Assembly: GCF_001278035.1 (NCBI RefSeq)
Contig: NZ_CP009452.1
Span: forward strand, 2,451,501-2,515,500
Origin: Sphingopyxis sp. 113P3
GTDB lineage: Bacteria > Pseudomonadota > Alphaproteobacteria > Sphingomonadales > Sphingomonadaceae
Direction of reading: 5' to 3'
DNA: 64,000 nucleotides
Shown: positions 34,698 through 43,782 of the stretch, piece after piece
Layout: each line of letters begins with the position of its first letter
Position numbering within the stretch: the stretch's first letter is position 1
Made by a program: the position numbers and the translations under genes
The notes under the pieces: generated by a model
The model's input: the letters and a program-made list of their open reading frames with translations, nothing else
What the model was told of the DNA's origin: nothing
Databases searched by the model: none

Positions 34698-37010
34698 GTG
34701 AGCAATCTCCCCGCCCCCACCTCGGACATACCGCCCCCCGACCCTTCGGACCCGCCCTATCTGCAGGGATTGAACGGCCCGCAGCGCCAGGCCGTGCTGA
34801 CGACCGAGGGACCCGTGCTCATGCTGGCGGGGGCCGGGACCGGCAAGACCGCCGCACTGACCGCGCGCCTTGCTCACATCATTGCGACCCGGCGCGCATG
34901 GCCGTCAGAGATTCTTGCGGTGACGTTCACCAACAAGGCGGCGCGCGAGATGCGCGAGCGTATCGGGCGGATGATCGGCGATGCGGTGGAGGGCATGCCG
35001 TGGCTCGGTACCTTCCACAGCATCGCGGCGAAAATGTTACGCCGCCACGCCGAGCTTGTGGGACTGCAGAGCAATTTTACGATCCTTGACACCGACGACC
35101 AGCTTCGGGTTCTCAAGCAGCTGATCCAGGCCGAGGGCCTCGACGAAAAACGGTGGCCGGCGCGCCAGCTTGCGGGGCTGATCGACAAGTGGAAGAATCG
35201 CGGCCTGACCCCGCCCGACCTCGATGTGGCGGACAAGGAAGCCTACGCCGACGGAAAAGGGCAGCATTTCTATGCGCTCTATCAGGCGCGACTCAAGACC
35301 TTGAACGCCTGTGACTTTGGCGACTTGCTGCTCCATATGCTCGTGATCCTGAAGACCCACCGCGATGTGCTCGAGCAGTATCAGCAGCGCTTCAAATATA
35401 TTCTCGTCGACGAATATCAGGACACAAACGCCAGCCAGTATCTGTGGCTCAGGCTGCTCGCGCAGGCGCGCAAGAACATCTGCTGTGTCGGCGACGATGA
35501 CCAGTCGATCTATTCGTGGCGCGGCGCTGAGGTTGCGAACATTTTGCGCTTCGAACAGGATTTCCCCGGCGCGACAGTGATCCGCCTGGAGCAAAATTAC
35601 CGTTCGACTCCGCAGATACTTGCCGCTGCCTCCGCGCTGATCGCAATGAACAGCGGCCGATTAGGCAAGACGCTGTGGACCGAGCTCGACGAAGGCGACA
35701 AGGTCAAGATCGTGGGTGTGTGGGACGGCCCGGAGGAAGCACGGCGAATTGGTGAGGAGCTTGAAAGTCTTCAGCGCCGCGGGATCAGCCTAGAGCGAAC
35801 CGCGATCCTTGTCCGCGCCCAGTTTCAGACGCGCGAGTTCGAGGATCGCTTTATCGCGATCGGCATGCCTTACCGCATTGTCGGCGGGTTTCGCTTTTAC
35901 GAACGCGCCGAGATCCGCGATGCGCTCGCTTACCTGCGCCTTGTCCAGTCGCCGGCCGATGATCTCGCATTCGAACGCATCATCAACGTCCCCAAGCGCG
36001 GGCTTGGGGACAAGGCCGTGTCACGGATTCACCAGTTTGCTCGGCATGAGCGCACGCCCTTGTTCCATGCCGCGGCGCGGATCACCGAGACCGACGAGCT
36101 GACGGCGCAGGCACGCCGCCAGCTTGCCAATTTCATCGCCCTGATGCGCAGCTGGCAGACCAAGGCGAATGACCTGTCGCACCCCGAGCTCACCCAGCTG
36201 ATCCTTGACGAATCGGGCTATACTGCGATGCTTCAGGCCGATCGGAGCGCCGAGGCGGCAGGGCGCCTTGAAAACCTCTCAGAACTCGTCCGTGCGATGG
36301 AGGAATATGACTCGCTTGAAGCCTTCCTCGAGCATGTCAGCCTCGTCATGGACCGCGACAATGACGAACAGAGCGAGACCGTCACGATCATGACGATCCA
36401 CGCGGCGAAAGGCCTCGAATTCGACCATGTCTTCCTCGCTGGCTGGGAGGATGGCGTTTTTCCCTCGCAGCGGGCGATGGACGAAGGGGGCACCGCAAGC
36501 CTCGAAGAGGAGCGGCGCCTCGCCTATGTCGCGATTACCCGCGCGCGGCAGCGCGCCAGCATCTATCACGCCGCGAACCGTCGTATCTACGGCCAGTGGA
36601 TGAGCAGCATTCCGAGCCGATTCATCGCGGAAATCCCGCCCGAGTTCGTCGAGAGCGAGAACAGTTTCGGCGGCGGTCAGAGCCTGTGGCGCGCCAACTG
36701 GGCGGCGCAGGGCGATCCCTTTGCACATGTCGCCGAGCGAAATCCTGCGCGAACGATGACGCGCGGCCCGGCCTGGCAACGCGCGGTGGCCGGCGCGTCG
36801 ACGATCACCCGCGCTCCCGCCCCGAGCGAAAGGGCGCCCGCTGCCTCTGTGGGCGCCAGGCCGCGAGCCGATCTCGCGATCGGCATGCGCGTGTTCCATG
36901 AAAAATTTGGTTACGGCGCGATCACCGACATTGATGGCAACAAGCTCGAGGTCGAATTCGAGCAGGCGGGCACCAAACGTGTCCTTGATGGTTTCGTAAA
37001 GCCCGCCTGA
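34698..37010 (+). CDS. uvrD: ATP-dependent DNA helicase UvrD/PcrA
   Basis: 770 residues, superfamily 1A 3'-5' helicase of excision and mismatch repair. Motifs in order: Q-like LNGPQRQAV (25-33), Walker A AGAGTGKT (44-51), Ia AVTFTNKAAREM, II LVDEYQDT near 236-243, III DDDQSIYSWRGA, IV RLEQNYRS, V TIMTIHAAKGLEF, VI RRLAYVAITRARQ. After a linker of about 90 residues the end has the PcrA/UvrD Tudor-like fold (IGMRVFHEKFGYGAITDIDGNKLEVEFE) that contacts RNA polymerase in relatives. The GTG at 34698 is the likely start. With uvrC it adds to the repair content of this window. Confidence 0.93.
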   Translation: MSNLPAPTSDIPPPDPSDPPYLQGLNGPQRQAVLTTEGPVLMLAGAGTGKTAALTARLAHIIATRRAWPSEILAVTFTNKAAREMRERIGRMIGDAVEGMPWLGTFHSIAAKMLRRHAELVGLQSNFTILDTDDQLRVLKQLIQAEGLDEKRWPARQLAGLIDKWKNRGLTPPDLDVADKEAYADGKGQHFYALYQARLKTLNACDFGDLLLHMLVILKTHRDVLEQYQQRFKYILVDEYQDTNASQYLWLRLLAQARKNICCVGDDDQSIYSWRGAEVANILRFEQDFPGATVIRLEQNYRSTPQILAAASALIAMNSGRLGKTLWTELDEGDKVKIVGVWDGPEEARRIGEELESLQRRGISLERTAILVRAQFQTREFEDRFIAIGMPYRIVGGFRFYERAEIRDALAYLRLVQSPADDLAFERIINVPKRGLGDKAVSRIHQFARHERTPLFHAAARITETDELTAQARRQLANFIALMRSWQTKANDLSHPELTQLILDESGYTAMLQADRSAEAAGRLENLSELVRAMEEYDSLEAFLEHVSLVMDRDNDEQSETVTIMTIHAAKGLEFDHVFLAGWEDGVFPSQRAMDEGGTASLEEERRLAYVAITRARQRASIYHAANRRIYGQWMSSIPSRFIAEIPPEFVESENSFGGGQSLWRANWAAQGDPFAHVAERNPARTMTRGPAWQRAVAGASTITRAPAPSERAPAASVGARPRADLAIGMRVFHEKFGYGAITDIDGNKLEVEFEQAGTKRVLDGFVKPA

Positions 37011-37201
37011 ACAACCTGACTACCAAATGCTTTTCGCGCTTGTCCAGTTGCTGTGACGAACGGAGCCGATGAAGCGGGCTCGCGGCTGGTTCGCGGCCCG
37101 GAGCAAGGCGCTGCCCCAGCGGCCCGCGGCATGACGCATGGCCGGGGATGGCCCCTTTCTGTCCCCGGTCGGCACGCTTCAGCAACAAAGGAGAAGGGTC
37201 G

Positions 37202-37277
37202 TGGTGGAGCCGAGGGGAATCGAACCCCTGACCTCTGCAGTGCGATTGCAGCGCTCTCCCATCTGAGCTACGGCCCC
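37202..37277 (-). tRNA. tRNA-Ala, anticodon CGC
   Basis: 76 bases on the minus strand forming a complete cloverleaf. The acceptor stem GGGGCCG pairs with CGGCTCC and contains the G3:U70 wobble that alanyl-tRNA synthetase requires. The anticodon stem is CTGCA/TGCAG, the 7-base loop ATCGCAC holds anticodon CGC (reads GCG). The T arm is CAGGGGTTCGAATCCCCT-like, A73 is the discriminator, and CCA is encoded. A single tRNA in its own 360-base gap between uvrD and the reductase gene. Confidence 0.95.
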
Positions 37278-37371
37278 GCGACCGGCGGCCTCTTAACGAG
37301 CAAGCTTGACAGTGGCAACGGCTTTTCTGACCAATGAGCCGTCCGCCGGACAAAAAGTGGGGGTGAGACAT

Positions 37372-38388
37372 ATGGCGAAGGCCTGGCATCTGCTCAAGCG
37401 TCCGCAAGGGCTGCCGACGATGGATGATTTCGCGTTGCGCGAGCTTCCCGAAGCACCGCTCGAGAGGGACCAGCTTCGCGTTCGCAATCATTGGCTGTCG
37501 GTCGATCCCTACATGCGTGGGCGGATGAACGATGCGAAAAGCTACACCGCGAGCTTTCAACTTGACCGGCCGATGACCGGCGGCGCGATCGGCGAGGTGA
37601 TCGAGAGCCACATGGATGGGTTCGCTCCTGGCGACCTCATCTTGCACATGGGGGGCTGGCGCGACGGCGGTGTGATCGGGCTCGACATGGCACCTTTCAA
37701 GCTTCCTGCCGATGCGCTTGCTGCAGGAATGCCTCCCCAGACCTTTCTTCACAATATGGGCCTCACAGGCGGTACCGCCTGGATTGGTCTGCTGCGCATC
37801 GCGGCCGCCAAAGCTGGCGACACCGTCTTCGTTTCCGCCGCCGCGGGCGCAGTGGGATCGGCGGTGGTCCAGATCGCAAAGGCGCGCGAGATGGTCGTGA
37901 TCGGATCTGCTGGTGGTGCAGAAAAATGCGCTTGGATCAGTGAATTGGGCGCTGACGCTGTCATCGACTACAAGGCCGGGCCTGTCCTCGATGGGCTTGC
38001 AGCGGCGTTGGACACGCTCGGTAAACCTGGCATTGACGTCTATTTCGACAATGTCGGCGGCGAGCATCTTGACGCAGCTTTCGCGAGCGCCAACGATTTC
38101 GCACGCTTCGCCATCTGCGGCATGATTGACGTCTATAATGACGGCCATCCGCAAAAGATGCACCATCTCATTCGTACCATCCCGGCGCGTATTCGCATGG
38201 AAGGCTTTATCTACACGGACCAGTTCTTCGACTGCATGGAAGAATTCTACGCCGACATGGGCGGATTAATCGCAAGCGGGGCGGTAACGATGCGCGAGAC
38301 CGTGCACCACGGTCTCGAGGCGGCGCCCAAAGCCTTCCTCGGCCTCTTCGCAGGTGCCAATATCGGAAAAATGCTGGTCCGGCTCTGA
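37372..38388 (+). CDS. NADP-dependent medium-chain oxidoreductase
   Basis: 338 residues. A zinc-free MDR enzyme like the leukotriene B4 12-hydroxydehydrogenase/CurA group: LSVDPYMRGRM, GGAIGEVIES, NMGLTGGTAWIGLLRIA, then the NADP fold AAAGAVGSAVVQIAKA and YFDNVGGEHLDAAF. Relatives reduce the C=C bond of alpha,beta-unsaturated ketones and aldehydes. The ATG at 37372 follows GGGGGTGAG; the frame is open back to 37306 but that part is not family-like. It ends 14 bases before the convergent helicase stop. Confidence 0.86.
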   Translation: MAKAWHLLKRPQGLPTMDDFALRELPEAPLERDQLRVRNHWLSVDPYMRGRMNDAKSYTASFQLDRPMTGGAIGEVIESHMDGFAPGDLILHMGGWRDGGVIGLDMAPFKLPADALAAGMPPQTFLHNMGLTGGTAWIGLLRIAAAKAGDTVFVSAAAGAVGSAVVQIAKAREMVVIGSAGGAEKCAWISELGADAVIDYKAGPVLDGLAAALDTLGKPGIDVYFDNVGGEHLDAAFASANDFARFAICGMIDVYNDGHPQKMHHLIRTIPARIRMEGFIYTDQFFDCMEEFYADMGGLIASGAVTMRETVHHGLEAAPKAFLGLFAGANIGKMLVRL

Positions 38389-38402
38389 CCGGACCTGCCG
38401 CC

Positions 38403-39773
38403 TCAGTTGCCGAAGCCCACCGACAAGAAATCGGGCAGCGGACCGTTCCAGCCATCATCGGGACCGTCATCGTCCTGCGAACGACGCGTCGCCGGAGCGG
38501 ATTTGCGCTCGTCAGCCTTCTTGGGATTGGGAGCCGGCTTCTCCGCCGCCTCGGCGCGCTTCGCCTTGCTGCGACCGCTGCGTTCCGGTTTCTCCCGGCG
38601 AGTTTCGCGAGCTTCGCGAGGTTCTCGCTCTTCGTCCTTCGCTGGGGCGGTTTCACCCTTGCCCGCGTCGTGCACCGGGATCGTATAGCCGGTCAGCTTC
38701 TGGATATTGTCGATCGCTTCATCATCGGATGACGTAATGAGAGTGAAGGCACGCCCCTTTGCGCCCGCGCGGCCGGTGCGGCCTATCCGGTGAACATAGT
38801 CATCCGGGTGCCAGGGCGCGTCGAAATTGAAGACATGAGTAACGCCCTTTACGTCGAGCCCGCGCGCCGCGACATCGGAGGCAACCAGGATGTTGATATC
38901 CCCGCGTTTGAAGCGGTCGAGTTCAGCGATGCGGCTCGACTGGTCCATGTCGCCGTGGATCTCGCCTGCGGCATAGCGGGAGCGCTGGAGCGATTTGGCA
39001 AGTTCGCGCACCGTCGTCTTGCGATTGCAGAAGATGATCGCGGTACTCACGTCCTCGGCATCGAGAAGATTGCGTAGCGTCTCGCGCTTGCCGCGCTCGC
39101 TGGTCTTGACGAGAAATTGCTCGATATTCTCGTTTCGGCTCGCCGGGCGCGCGACCTCAATTGTCTTCGGGTTCGACAGGAACTTGTCCGCCAGCTTCTT
39201 GATCGGCGGTGGCATGGTTGCGGAGAAGAGCAACGTTTGCCGATTCGCCGGCAGCTTGGTGCAGATATTCTCGATGTCGGGGATGAATCCCATGTCGAGC
39301 ATCCGGTCGGCTTCATCGATGACGAGCAGGTCGCAGCCGGTCAGCAAAATCTTGCCGCGCTCGAACAGGTCCATGAGGCGGCCGGGCGTCGCGATGAGGA
39401 CGTCGACGCCCTTTTCGAGCGCCTTCACCTGGTCGCCCATCTGCACGCCGCCTATAAGGAGCGCCATCGAGAGCTTGTGGTATTTACCGTATTTCTCGAA
39501 ATTCTCTGCAACTTGCGCTGCAAGTTCCCGCGTCGGCTCGAGGATCAGCGATCGCGGCATGCGCGCCCGGGCGCGGCCATGGGCAAGGATGTCGATCATC
39601 GGCAGCACGAACGAGGCGGTCTTGCCCGTTCCCGTCTGGGCGATGCCGATCATGTCGCGCATCATCAGCACCGACGGGATCGCGCCCGCCTGGATCGGTG
39701 TTGGTTCGTCATAGCCCGCTTCGGTAACGGCGCGCAGAAGTTCATCGGAAAGGCCGAGGTCGGCAAATTTCAT
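38403..39773 (-). CDS. DEAD-box RNA helicase, RhlE-like
   Basis: 456 residues. Core motifs: Q motif PTPIQAGAIP (24-33), Walker A AQTGTGKT (45-52), PTRELAAQV, the GG, TPGRL, DEAD as VIDEADRM, SATMPP, and the second domain with HGDMDQSSR, SDVAARGLDV and HRIGRTGRAG. The C-terminal tail of about 80 residues is a charged Arg/Lys/Glu/Pro region, which fits RhlE-type helicases of ribosome assembly and cold adaptation. The end (DGWNGPLPDFLSVGFGN) is a recurrent tail in alphaproteobacterial members. Which RNA it acts on is not evident. Confidence 0.9.
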   Translation of the reverse strand: MKFADLGLSDELLRAVTEAGYDEPTPIQAGAIPSVLMMRDMIGIAQTGTGKTASFVLPMIDILAHGRARARMPRSLILEPTRELAAQVAENFEKYGKYHKLSMALLIGGVQMGDQVKALEKGVDVLIATPGRLMDLFERGKILLTGCDLLVIDEADRMLDMGFIPDIENICTKLPANRQTLLFSATMPPPIKKLADKFLSNPKTIEVARPASRNENIEQFLVKTSERGKRETLRNLLDAEDVSTAIIFCNRKTTVRELAKSLQRSRYAAGEIHGDMDQSSRIAELDRFKRGDINILVASDVAARGLDVKGVTHVFNFDAPWHPDDYVHRIGRTGRAGAKGRAFTLITSSDDEAIDNIQKLTGYTIPVHDAGKGETAPAKDEEREPREARETRREKPERSGRSKAKRAEAAEKPAPNPKKADERKSAPATRRSQDDDGPDDGWNGPLPDFLSVGFGN

Positions 39774-39886
39774 AGGGTCATCATGTCCGGAAAAAACGGG
39801 TCAGCACAGCGCCCACGTCCGCCATTGCTGCCGCGGCCCTTGGGCAAATCGCAACGAAAAGTCAAGGAAGGCGTTGAATTACCGCC

Positions 39887-40411
39887 TCAGTCGTCGCCCC
39901 GAGGCACTGCCACCAGCAAGCGAAACTTGTCGACTTCGCACCGCGCGCCACTGCGAGCATGAATCTCGTCCCGGTCCTCGCAGAGTCGTCCGTCCTTGTT
40001 TCCCTTCATATAGAAACCGGCATAGAAGTCGAGCGCTTGACAGCCGCGGTTGAGTTGAGCCCGCAGACGCTGGTTCTGACGGGTAATCAGGTCGATGCTG
40101 TCGCGCTGCACCGCCTGCATGCCTCTAATGTCCCGCATGGCGACGCATTTCGGGGCCTTTTTCTCTTTCCACACGACGGGCGGGTCGTCCCGCAGCCGTG
40201 CTCGCGGCGCTGGGGGAGCCGAGAAATTTGTCAGCGGCGTGCGCTTTGCCGGAACGCGAATGATGATCTGCTCCTCGATGATCACCTGCCAATAAGACGC
40301 CGCGGGCGGTTCAAGCTGTGGTGCGACAGCGACGAGCGGCGCGGGCTGCGGCACGAGAATTTCCGCATCCGCGCGATGCGCCGCGAGCAACAGGGCAGCT
40401 GCCGTCAACAC
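39887..40411 (-). CDS. Secreted protein of unknown function
   Basis: About 174 residues as read from the GTG at 40411. A hydrophobic run (LTAAALLLAAHRADA) is a signal peptide core, but this start leaves no basic n-region. Immediately upstream in frame lie RRKKRGIAR codons, yet no ATG, GTG or TTG occurs before the TAG at 40451-40453. Adding one base to the run of five T at 40428-40432 would fuse a GTG at about 40459, with a GGGAG site ahead of it, to this frame. The mature part has a Pro-rich segment, four spaced Cys (GCQALDF, RLCEDRDE, ARCEVDKF) and a coiled stretch DLITRQNQRLRAQLN. Not recognised. Confidence 0.6.
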   Translation of the reverse strand: MLTAAALLLAAHRADAEILVPQPAPLVAVAPQLEPPAASYWQVIIEEQIIIRVPAKRTPLTNFSAPPAPRARLRDDPPVVWKEKKAPKCVAMRDIRGMQAVQRDSIDLITRQNQRLRAQLNRGCQALDFYAGFYMKGNKDGRLCEDRDEIHARSGARCEVDKFRLLVAVPRGDD

Positions 40412-40588
40412 GCGCGCAATACCGCGCTTTTTGCGCCGATCCCGATAAAGCTACTCACCCTAGGCTCCCAATGCCGGCTGGACGAAAAGGTCCTATTCGT
40501 CCATCGCCCCCTTTAACGCCTGCGATTGAACCACAAATGAATTGCTTTCAGGCCCCGCTGTCAAGCCGGGCGCGACCAACCGGATCGA

Positions 40589-42019
40589 ATGACCATGACG
40601 CAGCCCCCTTCCCCTCGCCTCCTTGGCCAGCTGAAAACCCTGCTCGGGACCAAGGGGTATAGCGACGATCCGGATGCCATGACGCCGTGGCTGACCGACT
40701 GGCGCGGGAAATATCACGGGCGAGCAGCAGCGATGCTCTCCCCGGCGACGGCCGAAGAGGTGGCAGCGGTGGTGCAGCTGTGCGCTGCGGAACGCGCCGC
40801 GCTCGTGCCGCAGGGAGGCAACAGCGGCATGGTCGGAGGCGCCACGCCCGATGCCAGCGGCAATCAGCTCCTGCTCAGCCTTCGCCGCCTGAACCAAATC
40901 CGCTTGATCGACGTGGCGGCGCGGCTTGCGGTGGTGGAGGCCGGCGTCATCCTCGAGGTCTTCCACCATGCTGCGCTCGAACACGGGCTGCGCTTCCCTT
41001 TGACGCTGGGCGGCAAGGGGTCTGCGACGATTGGCGGTCTCGTGTCGACCAACGCCGGCGGCACGCAGGTTCTGCGGCACGGCACGATGCGTGCGCTCGT
41101 TGCAGGGATCGAAGCTGTAATGCCCGACGGCAGCATTTTCGACGGCCTTGCACCGCTCAAGAAGGACAATCGCGGCTACGATCTTAAACATCTTCTCTGC
41201 GGCGCGGAGGGGACGCTGGGCGTCATTACCGCCGCTTGCCTGCGGCTGGTCCCTGCGGCCACAGCGCGGGCAACCGCGTGGATCGGCCTTGAATCCCCCG
41301 AAGCCGCGCTCAGGCTCCTGCGCCGCCTTGACGTCGCGCTCGGCCGCCAGCTTGAAGGGTTCGAGATCATTCCGCACGCTTGCCTCACCGCAGTTCTGCG
41401 CCACGTTCCGCAAACGCGCGCGCCTCTCGATGCCCCCCACGCGTGGTACGCGCTGGTCGAGCTGGCAGGCGATGATGATCACGGTCTCGATGCGGCGCTT
41501 CAGGCGCAGCTCGGCGCGGCCCTTGAGGCCGGACTGATCACCGATGTCGTGATCGCCAAGAACGAGGCCGAAAGTGAGGCATTCTGGCGACTGCGCGACT
41601 CGATTTCCGAGGCCGAACGCGCCGAAGGCCCAGCGCTCCAGCACGACGTCAGCGTTCCGGTCGATGCAATGCCGCGCTTTATTGCCGAAAACCCCGCGCG
41701 GCTCGCCGCCGCCTACCCCGGCGCGCGCGCACTGTCATTCGGGCATCTGGGCGATGGCAATGTGCATCACCATGTCCAGCCGCCACCTGATGTGGACGGC
41801 ATGCACTGGCTTGCCCTGCACGGCGAGGGGCTCAGCCGCCTCGTCTACCGCCATGTCCTTGAACTTGGCGGTTCGATCTCCGCGGAGCATGGCATCGGTC
41901 AGATGAAACGCGACCTGCTCGCCGAACTCGACAGCCCCGCACGGCTCGCAGCGCTGCGCGGCGTCAAGGCGGGACTCGATCCCAACCGGCTGTTCAATCC
42001 GGGCAAGCTGATCGCCTGA
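40589..42019 (+). CDS. FAD-linked oxidase, D-2-hydroxyacid type
   Basis: 476 residues of the PCMH/VAO flavoprotein class. The FAD site is VPQGGNSGMVGGATPD (about 73-88), then GGLVSTNAGGTQVLRHG and GAEGTLGVITAACLRL; the C-domain has FGHLGDGNVHHHV, AEHGIGQMKRD and DPNRLFNPGKL. This is the pattern of D-2-hydroxyglutarate dehydrogenase, GlcD and D-lactate dehydrogenase. I favour a D-2-hydroxyacid oxidation role, substrate unsettled. Start ATGACCATG; either ATG (40589, 40595) is possible and the ribosome site is weak. A terminator candidate follows. Confidence 0.85.
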   Translation: MTMTQPPSPRLLGQLKTLLGTKGYSDDPDAMTPWLTDWRGKYHGRAAAMLSPATAEEVAAVVQLCAAERAALVPQGGNSGMVGGATPDASGNQLLLSLRRLNQIRLIDVAARLAVVEAGVILEVFHHAALEHGLRFPLTLGGKGSATIGGLVSTNAGGTQVLRHGTMRALVAGIEAVMPDGSIFDGLAPLKKDNRGYDLKHLLCGAEGTLGVITAACLRLVPAATARATAWIGLESPEAALRLLRRLDVALGRQLEGFEIIPHACLTAVLRHVPQTRAPLDAPHAWYALVELAGDDDHGLDAALQAQLGAALEAGLITDVVIAKNEAESEAFWRLRDSISEAERAEGPALQHDVSVPVDAMPRFIAENPARLAAAYPGARALSFGHLGDGNVHHHVQPPPDVDGMHWLALHGEGLSRLVYRHVLELGGSISAEHGIGQMKRDLLAELDSPARLAALRGVKAGLDPNRLFNPGKLIA

Positions 42020-42053
42020 AGAGGCGCGCACCCGGCATCGGCCCTTGCGTCGC

Positions 42054-42091
42054 GGCGCGTGGACCAATAAGGCGCGCCATTGTCTTTTTTT
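42054..42091 (+). terminator. Possible intrinsic terminator after the FAD oxidase
   Basis: A 6-bp stem (GGCGCG 42054-42059 with CGCGCC 42073-42078) with a 13-base loop is followed six bases later by seven T (42085-42091). The stem is short, so strength is doubtful. It precedes the SapC ribosome site. Confidence 0.4.
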
Positions 42092-42124
42092 GGCCCCCTC
42101 GGGCCCCCGTTTCGGAGCTTCATC

Positions 42125-42904
42125 ATGGCCACTGCGCCCGCCAACGCCAATCTGCCGCTTTTCTACAAGGATCTCGCTCCGCTTTCGAGCGTCGATCATG
42201 CCGATTTTCGTGCTCGCTCGATGGACAGCGCCGATTTTCTGGTCGACCAGCATGCCGTGCCGCTGACCACCGACGAATTTTCCTCGGCGTGCCGTTTTTT
42301 CCCGATCGTCTTCTCCGCGGGTGACAATCCCGTCCCGCTCGCCCTGATGGGGATGAACGAGGGCATGAACACCTTCGTTGATGCAGAAGGAAAACTGATC
42401 AACCCGGTTTATGTCCCGGCCTATATCCGCCGCTATCCGTTCCTTCTCGCGCGTCTTCGCCCGGATTCGGACGAACTGTCGCTCTGCTTCGACCCGACCG
42501 CAGGCGCGATCGGCAAGTTCGACGAAGGGGACAAGCTGTTCGAAGATGGCAAGCCGACCGAGGCGACCAACGCGATCCTGGAATTCTGCAAGAATTTCGA
42601 AGAAGCAGGCCAGCGCACGGGGATGTTTGTCGAGGAACTGAAGAAGGCCGACCTGTTGATGGACGGCGAGGTCAGCATTACCCCTGAGGGAAGCAGCCAG
42701 CCCTATATCTATCGCGGTTTCCAGATGGTGGACGAAGCCAAGCTGCGCGAACTGCGCGGCGACGTGCTGCGCAAGATGATGCAGAACGGAATGCTCGGCC
42801 TCATTTTCGCGCACCTTTTCTCGCTGCAGCTGATGCGCGAAGTGTTTGCCGAACAGGTGAAAAGCGGCAAGATGCAATTGGTGACGGAAGCCCCCACCGC
42901 ATGA
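42125..42904 (+). CDS. SapC family protein
   Basis: 259 residues of the SapC (PF07277) family. Telltale stretches: FFPIVFSAGDNPVPLALMGMNEGMNTFVD, INPVYVPAYIRRYPFLLAR, CFDPTAGAIG, LFEDGKPTEATNAILEFCKNFEEAGQRTG and DEAKLRELRGDVLRKMMQNGMLGLIFAHLFSLQ. The name comes from a surface-layer/peptide-resistance annotation. In alphaproteobacteria these genes often lie near TonB receptors or tryptophan halogenases, and their job is unknown. GGAG sits 8 bases before the ATG. It is 11 bases ahead of cytochrome b561 and probably shares its mRNA. Confidence 0.8.
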   Translation: MATAPANANLPLFYKDLAPLSSVDHADFRARSMDSADFLVDQHAVPLTTDEFSSACRFFPIVFSAGDNPVPLALMGMNEGMNTFVDAEGKLINPVYVPAYIRRYPFLLARLRPDSDELSLCFDPTAGAIGKFDEGDKLFEDGKPTEATNAILEFCKNFEEAGQRTGMFVEELKKADLLMDGEVSITPEGSSQPYIYRGFQMVDEAKLRELRGDVLRKMMQNGMLGLIFAHLFSLQLMREVFAEQVKSGKMQLVTEAPTA

Positions 42905-42915
42905 GGAATTGAGCC

Positions 42916-43476
42916 ATGGCCACCACCGCAAGCGCCTTCGTCGGATCGACCACGGAATCGCGCTATACGAAGGTGGCCATCTGGCTTCACTGGCTGATCG
43001 GCTTCGCGGTTATCGCGAACATCGGCCTCGCGATGCTGACCGAGGGAATGCCGCGCGACATGCACCGCGCCGCGATGAGCGTTCACAGGCCGCTCGGCAT
43101 CGCAATCCTCGCACTCACGCTGATACGGATCGTCTGGCGGCTCCTGCACAAGCCGCCGCCACTTCCCGCAGGCATTGCGGCATGGCAAATCTTGCTCAGC
43201 AGGATCGTGCACTTTCTGTTCTATGCGCTGCTGCTTCTGCTGCCGCTTTCGGGTTGGGTGTGGATGTCGGCCGCGGATCGCCCGATCGACTTCTTCGGGC
43301 TGTTCACACTTCCCTCGATCGCGGCGCCAGACAAGGCGCTCGCCGATGTGATGCACGAGCGACACGAGCTGCTGGGGCTGACAATGCTGGCGCTGGTCCT
43401 GATCCACATAGCAGCGGCGCTCAAACATCAGTTTGTCGACCGCTCGGGGGTCCCGGCGCGGATGAATCCCTTTTGA
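42916..43476 (+). CDS. Cytochrome b561
   Basis: 186 residues, four membrane helices. It carries the dihaem-ligand histidines of the bacterial b561 family: H25 in AIWLHWLIGF, H57 in SVHRPLGIAIL, HELLGLTMLAL and HIAAALKHQFVD near the end. These inner-membrane proteins pass electrons between quinone and periplasmic or superoxide partners. MSVHRPLG and LLPLSGWVWMSA are typical. GAGG 12 bases upstream. It converges with the DUF1674 gene across 17 bases. Confidence 0.87.
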   Translation: MATTASAFVGSTTESRYTKVAIWLHWLIGFAVIANIGLAMLTEGMPRDMHRAAMSVHRPLGIAILALTLIRIVWRLLHKPPPLPAGIAAWQILLSRIVHFLFYALLLLLPLSGWVWMSAADRPIDFFGLFTLPSIAAPDKALADVMHERHELLGLTMLALVLIHIAAALKHQFVDRSGVPARMNPF

Positions 43477-43493
43477 CCGCGCTGCGCGGCGCG

Positions 43494-43700
43494 TCAAAAG
43501 TCGATCGCGAGCCCCTTGAGTTCCCAATCGCCATAGCGCACCGGATTGCGTCCGCCCGGCTGGGCCTCGTCGGGTTCAGGGGTGATCGCCTTCGGCGCCG
43601 GAATCGGTTCGTTTGTCCAGCCAGCGGGCGCCTTGACATGGGCAGGGCGCTTCATGGCGCGCGGCGTGCCGCCGATGCTCGACTTGCTTTCTTGGGTCAT
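43494..43700 (-). CDS. DUF1674 / SDHAF4-like protein
   Basis: 68 residues. The C-terminus NPVRYGDWELKGLAIDF is the DUF1674 signature, usually GPxRYGDWexxGrcxDF. Mitochondrial SDHAF4 with this motif binds flavinated SdhA and protects it during succinate dehydrogenase assembly; bacterial members are presumed similar. The rest is short, basic and Pro-rich (MKRPAHVKAPAGWTNEPIPAP). The start at 43700 has AGGACGG at 4 bases. It diverges from rsmB; their starts are 83 bases apart. Confidence 0.75.
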   Translation of the reverse strand: MTQESKSSIGGTPRAMKRPAHVKAPAGWTNEPIPAPKAITPEPDEAQPGGRNPVRYGDWELKGLAIDF

Positions 43701-43782
43701 CCGACCGTCCTGGATAGAGTGAAAGTTGAGGTCCAGATAATGATTTTGCAGGCTTCCGCCAACCTCCCTCATCGTGGCCTCA

